Below, piece by piece: positions 34,957 to 43,672 of a DNA stretch of 64,000 nt. Position numbers and translations under genes: made by a program. The stretch is taken from the NCBI RefSeq assembly GCF_000308495.1, contig NZ_BAFU01000044.1, forward strand, positions 124,001-188,000, written 5' to 3'. This DNA is from Nocardia brevicatena NBRC 12119 (lineage in GTDB: Bacteria; Actinomycetota; Actinomycetes; Mycobacteriales; Mycobacteriaceae). The notes below the pieces were generated by a model, which had not been told where the DNA came from, did not search any database, and saw nothing but the letters and a program-made list of their open reading frames with translations. The number at the start of each line of letters is the position of its first letter. The first letter of the stretch is position 1.

Positions 34957-36413
34957 TGGAACTGCCCGATTACCTGCGCCTGGTGCGCCGCTACTGGGCG
35001 GTGCTGCTAGCGGGTCTGGGACTCGGACTGGGATCGGCGATGTTCCAGGTCGAATCGACGCCGAAAACCTACACCGCCACCAGCACCATGTATGTGACGA
35101 TGGCGACCGGCACCTCGGTGGCCGACTCCTATCAGGGCGGTCTGGCCGCCCAGCAGCGGGTGCGGTCCTACCTCGAGCTGACCACCAGCGACTATGTCGT
35201 GGACCGGGTCATCGGTCAGCTCGGCCTCGACCTGGACCGTGACGAACTTCGTGCCAAGGTCACCGCCGACACTCCACCCGCGACCTCCCTGCTGCGCGTC
35301 TCGGTGACCGACGATGACCCGGAGACCAGCCGTATCCTGACCGACCAGGTGGTGGCGCAGTTCCGCGCCCTGGTCGACACATTGGAGACCATTGAACTCA
35401 CCGCGGCCCCCGCCGCGCGGGTCGCGGTTGTCGATGCCGCGCGGGTTCCGGCCGAAGCGAGCGGTTCGGGCGGAACCCGGCTGCTGGTCGTCGGTGGGCT
35501 CGCCGGGCTGCTGTTCGGCGCGCTCGCGGCCTATCTGCTGGACCGGCTGGACAAGCGGGTGCGCGATGTGGCGGGACTCGAAGCGCTCGGGCAGCCCGTG
35601 CTGGGCAGAGTCGTACTCGGCGGCTCCGGCGAAATATCGGACCTGCGGTCGGTGCGGGCGCGCCTCCCGCGGGCCGAGCGGATCGTGGTGACCGGGCTCG
35701 GCCGGCGCGCCGAACCCAGGTTGGCGCTCGGTCTGGCTTCGGTCCTCGGTGCGACCGGTGAGCGGGTGCTCGTGGTCGACGCGAACACCACCGGCAAGGG
35801 TGTGTCCGTCCTGTTGCCCGATCCCCTCCCGCGGTCGGCGGCGCCCGTCGACTGGCCCGTCCGCAACGGGCGGCCGCGCCATGATCCGGTCGTCGCCGTA
35901 TCGAGTCGCACCACCGCCGCCGTCCGCGGCGAGGTTTTCGACCCTCCGACGGTCAAACTGGACCTGCGTGCCGCCGGCGATATCTCGCCCGACGAGCCGG
36001 CCGTGGCGGCCGATCCGCCTCCGGCCGAACTCGGTGCGCGCGCCGCGGACGGTTTGGCAGCGGTACTGCGTGAGGACGCTCGCCTCGAGGAAATTTTCAT
36101 CCCGTGGCCGGACAGGTCGGTCACCGTCCTGGCGCTCGGTGACGCCGACGAGCGCACCCCGGATCTGCTGGCGTCGACCCGTTTCGACGCGATCCTCGCC
36201 GAGGCGGCGAAACGTTTCGATCGGGTCGTCGTCGACACCGCCCCCGCGGATGCCCCGGCCGTCGCATCGAAGGCGTCCTGCACCGTCGGTGTGGTGCTGC
36301 TGGGCCGTGACCGCGGCGACCGGATCGCGTCCACGCTCACCGCGCTGACCGGGGCGGGCGCCTCGATGGCCGGTACGGTGGCGGTATCCACCCGGCGGAA
36401 CTGGTGGCGGTGA
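34953..36413 (+). CDS. Wzz-like polysaccharide copolymerase with degenerate kinase-like domain
   Basis: Chain-length/copolymerase protein of 486 aa. N-terminal Wzz part: a membrane segment (YWAVLLAGLGLGLGSAMFQV), a periplasmic-type domain (YTATSTMYVTMATGTSVADS) and a second membrane segment (LLVVGGLAGLLFGALAAYLL, about 170-190). The cytoplasmic part resembles a bacterial tyrosine-kinase domain (RIVVTGLG, ERVLVVDANTTGKG, RFDRVVVDTAP), but the P-loop position reads GLGRRAEPRLALG and lacks GKS/T, and no Tyr cluster ends the protein. ATP binding is therefore doubtful. ATG 34953 overlaps the upstream stop. Confidence 0.83.
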   Translation: MMELPDYLRLVRRYWAVLLAGLGLGLGSAMFQVESTPKTYTATSTMYVTMATGTSVADSYQGGLAAQQRVRSYLELTTSDYVVDRVIGQLGLDLDRDELRAKVTADTPPATSLLRVSVTDDDPETSRILTDQVVAQFRALVDTLETIELTAAPAARVAVVDAARVPAEASGSGGTRLLVVGGLAGLLFGALAAYLLDRLDKRVRDVAGLEALGQPVLGRVVLGGSGEISDLRSVRARLPRAERIVVTGLGRRAEPRLALGLASVLGATGERVLVVDANTTGKGVSVLLPDPLPRSAAPVDWPVRNGRPRHDPVVAVSSRTTAAVRGEVFDPPTVKLDLRAAGDISPDEPAVAADPPPAELGARAADGLAAVLREDARLEEIFIPWPDRSVTVLALGDADERTPDLLASTRFDAILAEAAKRFDRVVVDTAPADAPAVASKASCTVGVVLLGRDRGDRIASTLTALTGAGASMAGTVAVSTRRNWWR

Positions 36414-37816
36414 TCGTGAGCGAGAGACACACCGGGGAACCGGCCGGGCGTGGCCGGCGGTGGATCCAGCGCCGCGATCTGCTCGCGACCGGGCTGACGG
36501 CCGCCGGAATCGGTGCCCTCACAGCGCCGTTGGCGTCGTCCGGCCCACCGCCCGCACCCGTTGTCGTGCCCATCGGCGCGCCCACTGGATCGGGGTCGGA
36601 CACCGTGCGCGATATCCGCGCATTCGGCGCGGTCGGCGATGGCGAGGCCGACGATACGGAGGCCTTGGCCGCCGCCTGCCGCACCGGGGGCGCACCGCCG
36701 GTGGTGTATCTTCCGGCCGGCGACTATCGGATCACGGCCTGGCCCGACCTGCCCGATTACGCCGTCGTCTACGGTGACGGCGCCGATGCCACCACGGTGT
36801 TCTGCGATCAGGACACCACCCTGGTCGACCTCGAAGGCAAGCAGCGGATCCGATTCGCGCGGATGGGCTTCTACCTGACCGGGCCGACGGCCACGGCGGT
36901 GCGGCTGGCGGGATGCTTCCGCTGCGGTTTCGACACCGTGCTCATCCGCGGCAACCATCTCGGCGACAACTACCCCCGATACGCCGAGCAGCGGGGCGTG
37001 GTGCTGGAGGCCAATACCGGCGGCACCTCCTTCATCGACTGCGATATCAACAACTTCGGGGTCGGCCTCGTGACCTCCTGTATCCAGAACTACGTCACCT
37101 CCTCGAAGTTCACCGGCAACCGGATCGGCGTGCTGGGTACCGGTAACGACCACAACGCCGGTCTGTCGCTCACCAATGCCGAGTTCGTCTCCGACACCGA
37201 CCCGGCCACCACCGACCGGCACCTGGTCGTCGAGGGCGCGGCCAACAACTGGTGGCTGACCAATGTCTGGTTCGAAGGCGCCGAGGTCGCGGTGCAGGTG
37301 GGCACCGCCGGTCAGGGCGGGCCGTCGCAGTTCGGGATGGTGAACTGCAAGGTCGCGGCACGAGCCTGCGATATCGATCTGGTCTATTGCCGTCAGCCTT
37401 ATCTGGCGAATATCGCCTTCGACGCCGACCCGGACAGCCGACCGATCGAGTTGCGGATCGACGAGGCCGGGTGTCCGGAGGGCATCGCGATCAACCTGAT
37501 CTCCGGTTCCGGCGACGAGATCGTCCCACCGGTCTTCCCGCGCAATTGGCAGATCATCGGTCGCGGCCATATACATCGGCCGACGTTCACCGGCACCGTT
37601 ACCGCGCGCGGTAGCGGCCCGGACGAGATCCTGCGCGCCGTGGCCCCCGACGGGGCCGGACTGGCTTCGGTGTTGGCCAGTGGGGCGTGGCTGTCGGATC
37701 GAGCCGATGCCGGTGTGGTGCTGAAGGACCCGGAGGGCGGGTACTGGCGCCTCGTGGTCTCTCCCGACGGCGCCCTGCGCACCGCCCCGCTGGGCCGGGA
37801 TCGACCGGTGCGCTAG
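36410..37816 (+). CDS. Tat-exported right-handed beta-helix protein (pectate-lyase-3 type)
   Basis: The 468-residue protein begins with a twin-arginine signal (QRRDLLATGLTAAGIGALTA, Arg21-Arg22), followed by a beta-helix domain of the pectate-lyase-3 kind: VRDIRAFGAVGDGEADDTEA (about 65-84), YLPAGDYRIT, then repeated short strands such as SFIDCDINNFGVGLVTSCIQ and NNWWLTNVWFEGAEVAVQVG. Such proteins cut or bind polysaccharide outside the cytoplasm, and in a polymer cluster it may trim or shape the product. GTG 36410 overlaps the copolymerase stop (GTGA); GTG 36404 and 36416 are alternatives. Confidence 0.85.
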   Translation: MIVSERHTGEPAGRGRRWIQRRDLLATGLTAAGIGALTAPLASSGPPPAPVVVPIGAPTGSGSDTVRDIRAFGAVGDGEADDTEALAAACRTGGAPPVVYLPAGDYRITAWPDLPDYAVVYGDGADATTVFCDQDTTLVDLEGKQRIRFARMGFYLTGPTATAVRLAGCFRCGFDTVLIRGNHLGDNYPRYAEQRGVVLEANTGGTSFIDCDINNFGVGLVTSCIQNYVTSSKFTGNRIGVLGTGNDHNAGLSLTNAEFVSDTDPATTDRHLVVEGAANNWWLTNVWFEGAEVAVQVGTAGQGGPSQFGMVNCKVAARACDIDLVYCRQPYLANIAFDADPDSRPIELRIDEAGCPEGIAINLISGSGDEIVPPVFPRNWQIIGRGHIHRPTFTGTVTARGSGPDEILRAVAPDGAGLASVLASGAWLSDRADAGVVLKDPEGGYWRLVVSPDGALRTAPLGRDRPVR

Positions 37817-38380
37817 ATGAACGGGGACACACGCAGAGCGCACGGGCTCCGGTGGTGGCAGGCGGCGGTGGCGGGCCTGATCCTGGTGACCGTCGCGGCC
37901 GTCGCCGGCCTGCCGGTGTTCGTGCACCCACAGCTCGATCCGCTGCGTCCCGCCGACGCCATCGTTGTGCTCGGCGGGACACCGTACGAACGTTTCGAAG
38001 TCGGGCTCGAGCTCGCCCGCGAACGGTGGGCGCCGGAGTTGCTGATCTCCGCATCCACCGGCCTCGACGATCCACGCATGGACCGCTACTGCCGCACCGA
38101 ATACCCCTTCCGGGTGACGTGTTTCGAGCCGCGCCCGTGGACCACACGCGGTGAGGCCCAGGAGATCCGCCGGCGCGCCGCCGCCCACGGCTGGCGGCAT
38201 ATCATCGTCGTCACCTTCACGCCGCACGTCTCGCGTGCCCGCTACATCGTGGGCCGCTGTTTCGACGGCGAGCTCACCATGGTCGCCAGTCCCAGCCGTA
38301 CCGACCCGCTGTTCCAGGCGTGGATGTACGTGCGGCAGAGCGCCGGATATCTGAAGGCGTTCACCGAGTTCGGCTGTTGA
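37817..38380 (+). CDS. YdcF/SanA-type (DUF218) membrane-anchored protein
   Basis: A 187-residue protein with one N-terminal membrane segment (AAVAGLILVTVAAVAGLPVF, about 16-35) and a DUF218 domain outside: ADAIVVLGGTPYERFEVGLELA (about 46-67), TRGEAQEIRRRAAAHGWRHI and VTFTPHVSRARYIVGR. Family members affect envelope integrity (ElyC, SanA), and their biochemical role is unsettled. Its ATG follows the stop of the beta-helix gene without a gap. Confidence 0.85.
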   Translation: MNGDTRRAHGLRWWQAAVAGLILVTVAAVAGLPVFVHPQLDPLRPADAIVVLGGTPYERFEVGLELARERWAPELLISASTGLDDPRMDRYCRTEYPFRVTCFEPRPWTTRGEAQEIRRRAAAHGWRHIIVVTFTPHVSRARYIVGRCFDGELTMVASPSRTDPLFQAWMYVRQSAGYLKAFTEFGC

Positions 38381-38402
38381 GCCGCGAAACGCAGGAGCGA
38401 GT

Positions 38403-39734
38403 GTGATCACCGATTTCGGTCGAAGTGATAGCGTCCAAGCGCGGATGCACGAGCTGGTGCCCGGCGGCGCCCATACCTATGCCCGCGGCCCCGACCAATA
38501 CCCCGAGCATATGGCGCCGGTGCTGGTGCGCGGGCACGGTTGCCGCGTCACCGACTGCGATGGCAACGAATTCGTCGAATACGGGATGGGGTTGCGGTCG
38601 GTGACGCTCGGGCACGGCTACCGCCCGGTGGTCGACGCCGTGGCCGCGGCGATTGCCGACGGCGTCAGCTTCTCCCGGCCCACAACGATGGAATTGTTTG
38701 CCGCCGAAGACTTCCTGGATCTGGTCCCGGGCGCGGACATGGTGAAATTCGCCAAGAACGGATCCGACGCCACCACCGCCGCGGTGCGGCTGGCGCGAGC
38801 CGTGACCGGGCGAACCGTCGTCGCCGCCTGCGCGCAAACATTCTTTTCGGTCGACGACTGGTTCATCGGCACCACGGAGATGTCGGCGGGTATCCCCGAG
38901 CAGCCGACCGTGTGCTTCCCCTACGGCGACCTGCCGGCGTTGGAGCAGGTGTTGACGGGACGGACGGTCGCGTGTGTGGTCATGGAAGCCGCGACCGCGC
39001 TGCACGAGCCGCCGCCCGGCTATCTGGCCGGGGTGCGGGAGCTGTGCGACCGGTACGGGACGCTGCTGGTGTTCGACGAGATGAGCACCGGATTCCGGTG
39101 GGCGGCCGGCGGCGCGCAACAAGTGTACGGAGTAGTGCCGGACCTGTCGTGCTGGGGGAAGGCCATGGGCAACGGGTTTCCCATCTCCGCCCTGGCCGGG
39201 CGGCGCGAGTATCTCGAACTGGGTGGATTGCGCACCGATGACCGACGCGTCTTCCTGCTGTCCACGACGCACGGTCCGGAAACCGGTGGGCTGGCCGCGT
39301 TCCGAGCGGTGGCGCACGCCTACGCCACCACCGATCCGATCGCCCGGATGGACCACGCGGGCCGGCGGCTGCGTGCAGGAATCGAGGAGATCACCGCCGA
39401 ACTCGGCATCGGCGACCATCTCCGCCTCGCCGGGCGTCCCGCATGTCTGCTGTTCCAAACCCTCGACCGGCAGGGACGGCCGTCTCAGGAGTTCCGCACG
39501 CTGTTCCTGCAGGAACTTCTGCGTCGCGGTGTGCTCGGCCAGTCCTTCGTCACCTCCGCCGCCCACACCGACCGCGATATCGACCAGACCGTGGAAGCCT
39601 GTCACGGCGCCGCCGCCGTCTACCGGCGGGCCCTCGAGCAGGGCACGGTGGCCGGCCTGCTCGAGGGACGCCCTGTAGCCCCGGCGCTGCGCCCGTACGC
39701 CGCGCCGCGTCGACTCGCGGGGGTGCTGCGATGA
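38403..39734 (+). CDS. PLP-dependent aminotransferase class III, glutamate-1-semialdehyde aminomutase-like
   Basis: The 443-residue protein looks like HemL-type enzymes: VPGGAHTYARGPDQYPEH, VEYGMGLRSVTLGHG, FAKNGSDATTAAVRLARA (PLP phosphate site), LLVFDEMSTGFRWA and the PLP lysine in CWGKAMGNGFPISALAG (Lys253). Its position after polysaccharide genes argues for a sugar or small-acid amino transfer/aminomutase role rather than haem synthesis; this is inference. GTG 38403 follows GCAGGAG. It overlaps the next gene by 4 bp. Confidence 0.87.
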   Translation: MITDFGRSDSVQARMHELVPGGAHTYARGPDQYPEHMAPVLVRGHGCRVTDCDGNEFVEYGMGLRSVTLGHGYRPVVDAVAAAIADGVSFSRPTTMELFAAEDFLDLVPGADMVKFAKNGSDATTAAVRLARAVTGRTVVAACAQTFFSVDDWFIGTTEMSAGIPEQPTVCFPYGDLPALEQVLTGRTVACVVMEAATALHEPPPGYLAGVRELCDRYGTLLVFDEMSTGFRWAAGGAQQVYGVVPDLSCWGKAMGNGFPISALAGRREYLELGGLRTDDRRVFLLSTTHGPETGGLAAFRAVAHAYATTDPIARMDHAGRRLRAGIEEITAELGIGDHLRLAGRPACLLFQTLDRQGRPSQEFRTLFLQELLRRGVLGQSFVTSAAHTDRDIDQTVEACHGAAAVYRRALEQGTVAGLLEGRPVAPALRPYAAPRRLAGVLR

Positions 39735-40951
39735 GTCGGCGCGCTCGGCGGGAGGTGAACTCGGCGGGGCGTGTCCACGAAGGTCGGTCGGTCGGCTGCG
39801 ACGCGCCCGCCTCGAACGGTGCGCGCCTGGCGATCGTGCACGAACGGTTCACCGAATACGGCGGATCGGAGGCGGTTGTCGGCGAACTGTCCCGCACCTG
39901 GCCGCAGGCAGCGGTGTTCGCGCCGATCGTCGATCCCGTCGCCGCACCGGCGTTCGCCCACCCGCCATGGGATATGGTCTCCGACACCTGGCTCTCCCGC
40001 GCCTACGCCACCATCGGTCGGCGCTCGCACGCCCCGTTGTTGCCGCTGGTTCCCCGCGCCCTGCGCCGTCTGCCGCTGCGCGACCGCTTCGACGCGGTGG
40101 TGGTCAGCCATCACGCGTTCGCGACGCAGGCGGTGTTCGCCACCGACGCCCCCGTGATCGCCTACGTGCACAGCCCGGCCCGCTGGGCGTGGGAGCCCGC
40201 GTTCCGAGCCCAGGAGGCGAGCGGCCCGGTCGGACGCGCCGCCCTGGCCGCCCTCGGTACCCTGGCCCGTCGTGCCGAGATCGCCGCCGCCGGCCGCCTC
40301 GCCGCCGTGGTGGCGAATTCCCGTGTGGTCGCCGACCGGGTGCGGGACCGATGGGGCCTGCCCGCCGTGGTGGTGCATCCCCCGGTGCGCCTCGATCGTT
40401 TCTCCCCCGATCCGACGGTGCCGCGCGAGGATTTCCTGCTGTTCGCCGGTCGGCTCGTCCCGTACAAACGCCCTGACCTTGCCATTCGCGCCGCGCAGCG
40501 GGCGGGCCGCCGCCTGGTGGTGGTCGGTGACGGCCGCTACCGTTGTCGGCTCGAGGAGATCGCCGGCCCCGAAACCACCTTCCTGGGCGCCGTGCCCGAC
40601 GCGGTGCTGGTCGATATGTACCGCCGCTGTCACGCGCTGCTCATGCCCGGTATCGAGGATTTCGGCATCGTTCCGGTGGAAGCGATGGCCTGTGGTGCAC
40701 CCGTTCTCGCGGTGGGCGAGGGCGGCGCCCTGGATACCGTGCTGCCCGGTCTCAGCGGCGCGCATATCCCGTACGGCTCCGACGACGAGGTGGTCGATGG
40801 CTTCGCCGCCGTCCTGCGTGACCCGTCCACCACCACCCTCGACCCGGACCGGGTCCGCGGTCATGCGGAATCCTTCGGACCCGAGGTGTTCCGAGCCCGC
40901 ATGGCCGAGATTGTCACCCGCGTCCTGGAGACCGCTGCGTCGATCGCCTGA
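39731..40951 (+). CDS. Glycosyltransferase family 4
   Basis: A 406-residue GT-B enzyme with an N-terminal extension of about 30 residues, then RLAIVHERFTEYGGSEAVVGEL, VIAYVHSPARWAWEP (a stretch typical of WbaZ/mannosyl-transfer-type GT4), FLLFAGRLVPYKRPDLAIRA, and GIEDFGIVPVEAMACGAPV (E-x7-E). The family often transfers mannose, but the donor here is not provable. The start overlaps the aminotransferase stop. It is the last gene of the island, closed by a stem-loop. Confidence 0.9.
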   Translation: MSRRARREVNSAGRVHEGRSVGCDAPASNGARLAIVHERFTEYGGSEAVVGELSRTWPQAAVFAPIVDPVAAPAFAHPPWDMVSDTWLSRAYATIGRRSHAPLLPLVPRALRRLPLRDRFDAVVVSHHAFATQAVFATDAPVIAYVHSPARWAWEPAFRAQEASGPVGRAALAALGTLARRAEIAAAGRLAAVVANSRVVADRVRDRWGLPAVVVHPPVRLDRFSPDPTVPREDFLLFAGRLVPYKRPDLAIRAAQRAGRRLVVVGDGRYRCRLEEIAGPETTFLGAVPDAVLVDMYRRCHALLMPGIEDFGIVPVEAMACGAPVLAVGEGGALDTVLPGLSGAHIPYGSDDEVVDGFAAVLRDPSTTTLDPDRVRGHAESFGPEVFRARMAEIVTRVLETAASIA

Positions 40952-40961
40952 ACCGTGGTGC

Positions 40962-41001
40962 CCTGCCCCGGCCGAGCCCGGGTCGGCCTGTCCGGGGCAG
41001 G
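40962..41001 (+). terminator. Stem-loop at the end of the polysaccharide island
   Basis: 10 bp (40962-40971 with 40992-41001) with a further inner 5-bp pairing start, 10 nt after the stop of the last glycosyltransferase. No U-tract follows. Confidence 0.65.
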
Positions 41002-41403
41002 ACAAGTGGCCGTGGGACGGCCGCCGTGGTCGTGATCTCTGCCGCTTCGCCGACGTCGTATACCCTTCCCTCGGCGGGTAGGCCACTGTGATCAGCGGTG
41101 CGGTTACCGCCGAGCAAGGTGATCGGGTGGGTACCCGATTGGTGGGATACGAGCGGTTTTCACCGGTCGAGCGTAGTTTCGAGGCATAACGGTGGAGCGA
41201 GCAGAGATGGGATCGGGTCGGTGATCCGCTACTGCCGGACGGGGAATGGAACACACGCGCTTCGCGCGGCCGTGCCGCTCGGCGCGGCTCGTTTCGCTGC
41301 CGAGGTCGGCCTTGCCGTACGTGTCGTCGAGTGCCGGAAAACCGGGGAACCCGGTCGCCGGCGTCCCGGAACGTTCAGGGCCGCCGCCCGGGGCGCGGTC
41401 CGA
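41002..41403. other. Intergenic region, no gene seen
   Basis: About 400 bp between the island and the VOC gene. The long plus-strand frame beginning at 41098 mirrors the VOC gene and is not a gene. Around 41260 there is a small palindrome (CGCGCTTCGCGCG). Nothing else is identifiable. Confidence 0.4.
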
Positions 41404-41874
41404 TCAGGACTGGGTGGCCAGCCACTCGTTCACGCGGCGTTCGGCTTCTACCCGAGAGACGTCCTCGACGCGGGTCATCACCACCCAACGGTGCCCGAAC
41501 GGGTCCATGACGACGCCGTAACGGTCACCGGTGACGAAGGTCTGCGCTTCTTCGACCGAGCGGGCCCCGTTGTCGGTCGCCCGCGCGATTACGGCATCGA
41601 CATCGGGGCAGTAGTGCACGATCGAGGTGTGCACCCATTCGCCGTTGGGTGCGAGCACCCCGGTCTCGGGGATCGGCATACCCATCTGAATGGTCGAGTC
41701 GCCGATTTTCAGTTCCGCGTGCACGGGCTGTCCGTCGGGGCCGTCGTTGCGGGAGAGCACCTCCGCACCGAATACGGCGGAGTAGAAGTCGAGCGCCTTG
41801 TTGGCGTCACCGACCGCGATGAAACAGTTGATGGAGTGGTAGCCCTCGGGGATGGGATTCACGGTATCGCTCAT
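41404..41874 (-). CDS. VOC family protein (glyoxalase/PhnB-like)
   Basis: A 156-residue vicinal-oxygen-chelate protein. The opening YHSINCFIAVGDANKALDFYSAVFGAEVL (about 11-40) is the typical first beta-alpha-beta unit, and YGVVMDPFGHRWVVMTRVEDV (about 118-138) closes the second. PhnB-like members often lack known enzyme activity, so function is open. ATG 41874 gives a normal N-terminus; the frame runs on to 41997 through the neighbour's promoter. It is divergent from the AraC-type regulator by 52 bp, so co-regulation is plausible. Confidence 0.85.
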   Translation of the reverse strand: MSDTVNPIPEGYHSINCFIAVGDANKALDFYSAVFGAEVLSRNDGPDGQPVHAELKIGDSTIQMGMPIPETGVLAPNGEWVHTSIVHYCPDVDAVIARATDNGARSVEEAQTFVTGDRYGVVMDPFGHRWVVMTRVEDVSRVEAERRVNEWLATQS

Positions 41875-41926
41875 GCGGACAACTCTGCCCGCGGCCCACG
41901 CTCCGGTCTTGTAAGAAAGCGACACC

Positions 41927-42820
41927 ATGCCCGTGCCCGGTGACCCGGCGGCGCCGCCACCGCACGCGGCGTCGATGACCGACGACCGCAAGGGCATTCT
42001 GCGTCCCTACGAACAGGGCAGATACCGCACGCTGAACCGCTTGCCCGCCGGCCCGGCGACGGCCGCCTATGTCGAATGGTATTGGTCGGTGCGGTGGGAT
42101 CTGCACGGTCGGTCGGCCTACCCCGCCGAGGTGCTGCCGTACCCGTGTGTGCACATCACATTCGAACGCACCGAAACCTGTTCCGGCGGTTTCGTGAACG
42201 GGGTCTGCACCAAGAAATTCGTTCGTGAACTCCGCGGGCGCGGTGAGACGTTCGGGGTGCGGTTCCGCCCGGGTGGTTTCGGCGCGTTCACCGGCCTGGA
42301 TGTGGGCGCCTTCCGGGACAGCGTGGTCGTGCTCGACGAGGTCCTGTCCGGCACCGGTGACCTGACCGAGCGGGTGCTGGCCGAACCCTCCGATACCGGG
42401 CGCCGGCGAATCGTCGAGGAATTCCTGTCGACCCGTCCGGTGACCGTCGACCCCTCCTATCGACTCGTCCTGGATATCGTCGCGACCATGGCCGGCGACC
42501 AGCGGTTGACCCGAGTGGATCAGGTCACCGAGCGATTCGGGGTACCGACGCGGACACTGCAACGGCTGTTCCGCCGCTATATCGGGGCCGGTCCGAAATG
42601 GGTACTGCGCCGTTACCGTTTACAGGACGGTGCCGATCTGCTCGCCCACGGCAGAAGCGACGATCTCGCCGCTTTGGCGGCCGAACTGGGATATTTCGAT
42701 CAGGCGCATTTCACCAAGGAGTTCACCGCCGAGATCGGAATGACGCCGGGGGAATATGCCAAGACTTCGTTACGTTCTCGCGACGAAGTGATATCGAAAG
42801 TCATACCCACGACGCGATAG
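41927..42820 (+). CDS. AraC family transcriptional regulator
   Basis: A 297-residue regulator with an N-terminal sensing domain (VEWYWSVRWDLHGRSAYPAEVLPYPCVHITFE, a DUF6597-like region) and a C-terminal AraC HTH pair (RVDQVTERFGVPTRTLQRLFRRYIG, then DLAALAAELGYFDQAHFTKEF, about 185-275). ATG 41927 is used; ATG 41975 (residue 17) is an alternative. It likely controls the divergent VOC gene or the DoxX gene downstream (77 bp later). The inducer is unknown. Confidence 0.88.
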   Translation: MPVPGDPAAPPPHAASMTDDRKGILRPYEQGRYRTLNRLPAGPATAAYVEWYWSVRWDLHGRSAYPAEVLPYPCVHITFERTETCSGGFVNGVCTKKFVRELRGRGETFGVRFRPGGFGAFTGLDVGAFRDSVVVLDEVLSGTGDLTERVLAEPSDTGRRRIVEEFLSTRPVTVDPSYRLVLDIVATMAGDQRLTRVDQVTERFGVPTRTLQRLFRRYIGAGPKWVLRRYRLQDGADLLAHGRSDDLAALAAELGYFDQAHFTKEFTAEIGMTPGEYAKTSLRSRDEVISKVIPTTR

Positions 42821-42897
42821 TGTCCGTCCGCCGAATGCAACGTGCGAGCGTTGAGATGGGCAGGGGCGGCCCATCGACGGCGATGAAGGAGCGGGAC

Positions 42898-43311
42898 ATG
42901 GATGTCGTGGTGTTGATCGGCCGGGTGTTGTTCGTGATTTTGTTCCTCAGTTCGGCCTTCGGGCATTTCGCCCAGACCAAGAACATGGCCGGATATGCGC
43001 AGAGCAAGGGCGTGCCCATGCCCGAGATCGCCGTCCTGGGCTCGGGCGCCCTGCTGCTGCTCGGTGGGCTGAGCATCCTGCTCGGCATCTGGGCCGATCT
43101 CGGTGCGCTGCTGCTGGTGATCATGCTGATCCCCACGGCCGTGGTCATGCACCGGTTCTGGGACGAAACCGATGCGGAGGCCACCCGGACCGAGATGGTC
43201 CAGTTCAACAAGGACATCGCCCTGGCCGGCGCGGCTTTGATGCTGTTCGCTTTCTTCGCGCATACCGAGGATCTGGGTTTGACGATAACCGGCCCGCTTT
43301 TCTCGATGTGA
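42898..43311 (+). CDS. DoxX family membrane protein
   Basis: A 137-residue protein with four hydrophobic segments: VVVLIGRVLFVILFLSSAFGH at the start, VLGSGALLLLGGLSILLGI, ADLGALLLVIMLIPTAVVMH and DIALAGAALMLFAFFAH. This is the DoxX/YphA/YqjF layout, often linked to redox or thiol-stress membrane functions. ATG 42898 has AAGGAG at 42886-42891; the longer frame upstream overlaps the AraC gene in another phase. Confidence 0.87.
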   Translation: MDVVVLIGRVLFVILFLSSAFGHFAQTKNMAGYAQSKGVPMPEIAVLGSGALLLLGGLSILLGIWADLGALLLVIMLIPTAVVMHRFWDETDAEATRTEMVQFNKDIALAGAALMLFAFFAHTEDLGLTITGPLFSM

Positions 43312-43672
43312 TCGCGGCTCCGCGAAAGAAAACGTCCGGCGTCCCCGTGGGCGGAAAACCTCACGCTCCTTCCGGGGTAGGGCGGTTGTGTGATGAATAT
43401 CCCAGGGCACCAACGTCGTTCAAAGCGGTTGTGGCGTATCACAACAATCGTTTCCGGTCGGTGAATCGGCCCAGGTAGGCAGGGTCCCGTCGTGGTTCGA
43501 GCGGCGGGGGTGACGCACGCGTGCGGTGGACACGCCGATGTGATGCGTTTCGAATCGAAATAATCCACGGCGGGTTGCCGCTATGGTCTACGCAGTCGCT
43601 GTGCTGCTGTATGCCCTCACATGGCGGGGCTGCGGCGCAGACGCGTTTATACCCTGCACAGTTGGAGGAGAA
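43312..43672. other. Regulatory gap before the universal stress gene
   Basis: About 360 bp with no gene. It holds an inverted repeat TTTCGA-A-TCGAAA at 43548-43560 that could be an operator, and TTGCCG/TATGGT-like hexamers near 43575-43587 without good spacing. Confidence 0.35.

Noticed and set aside
35531-38410. 959-codon minus-strand frame opposite the Wzz and beta-helix genes
   Set aside because: Same reason: no domain, extreme composition, and fully opposite to real genes.
41098-41943. 281-codon plus-strand frame over the VOC gene
   Set aside because: It mirrors the VOC coding region and has no domain; the minus-strand gene has a clear glyoxalase fold.
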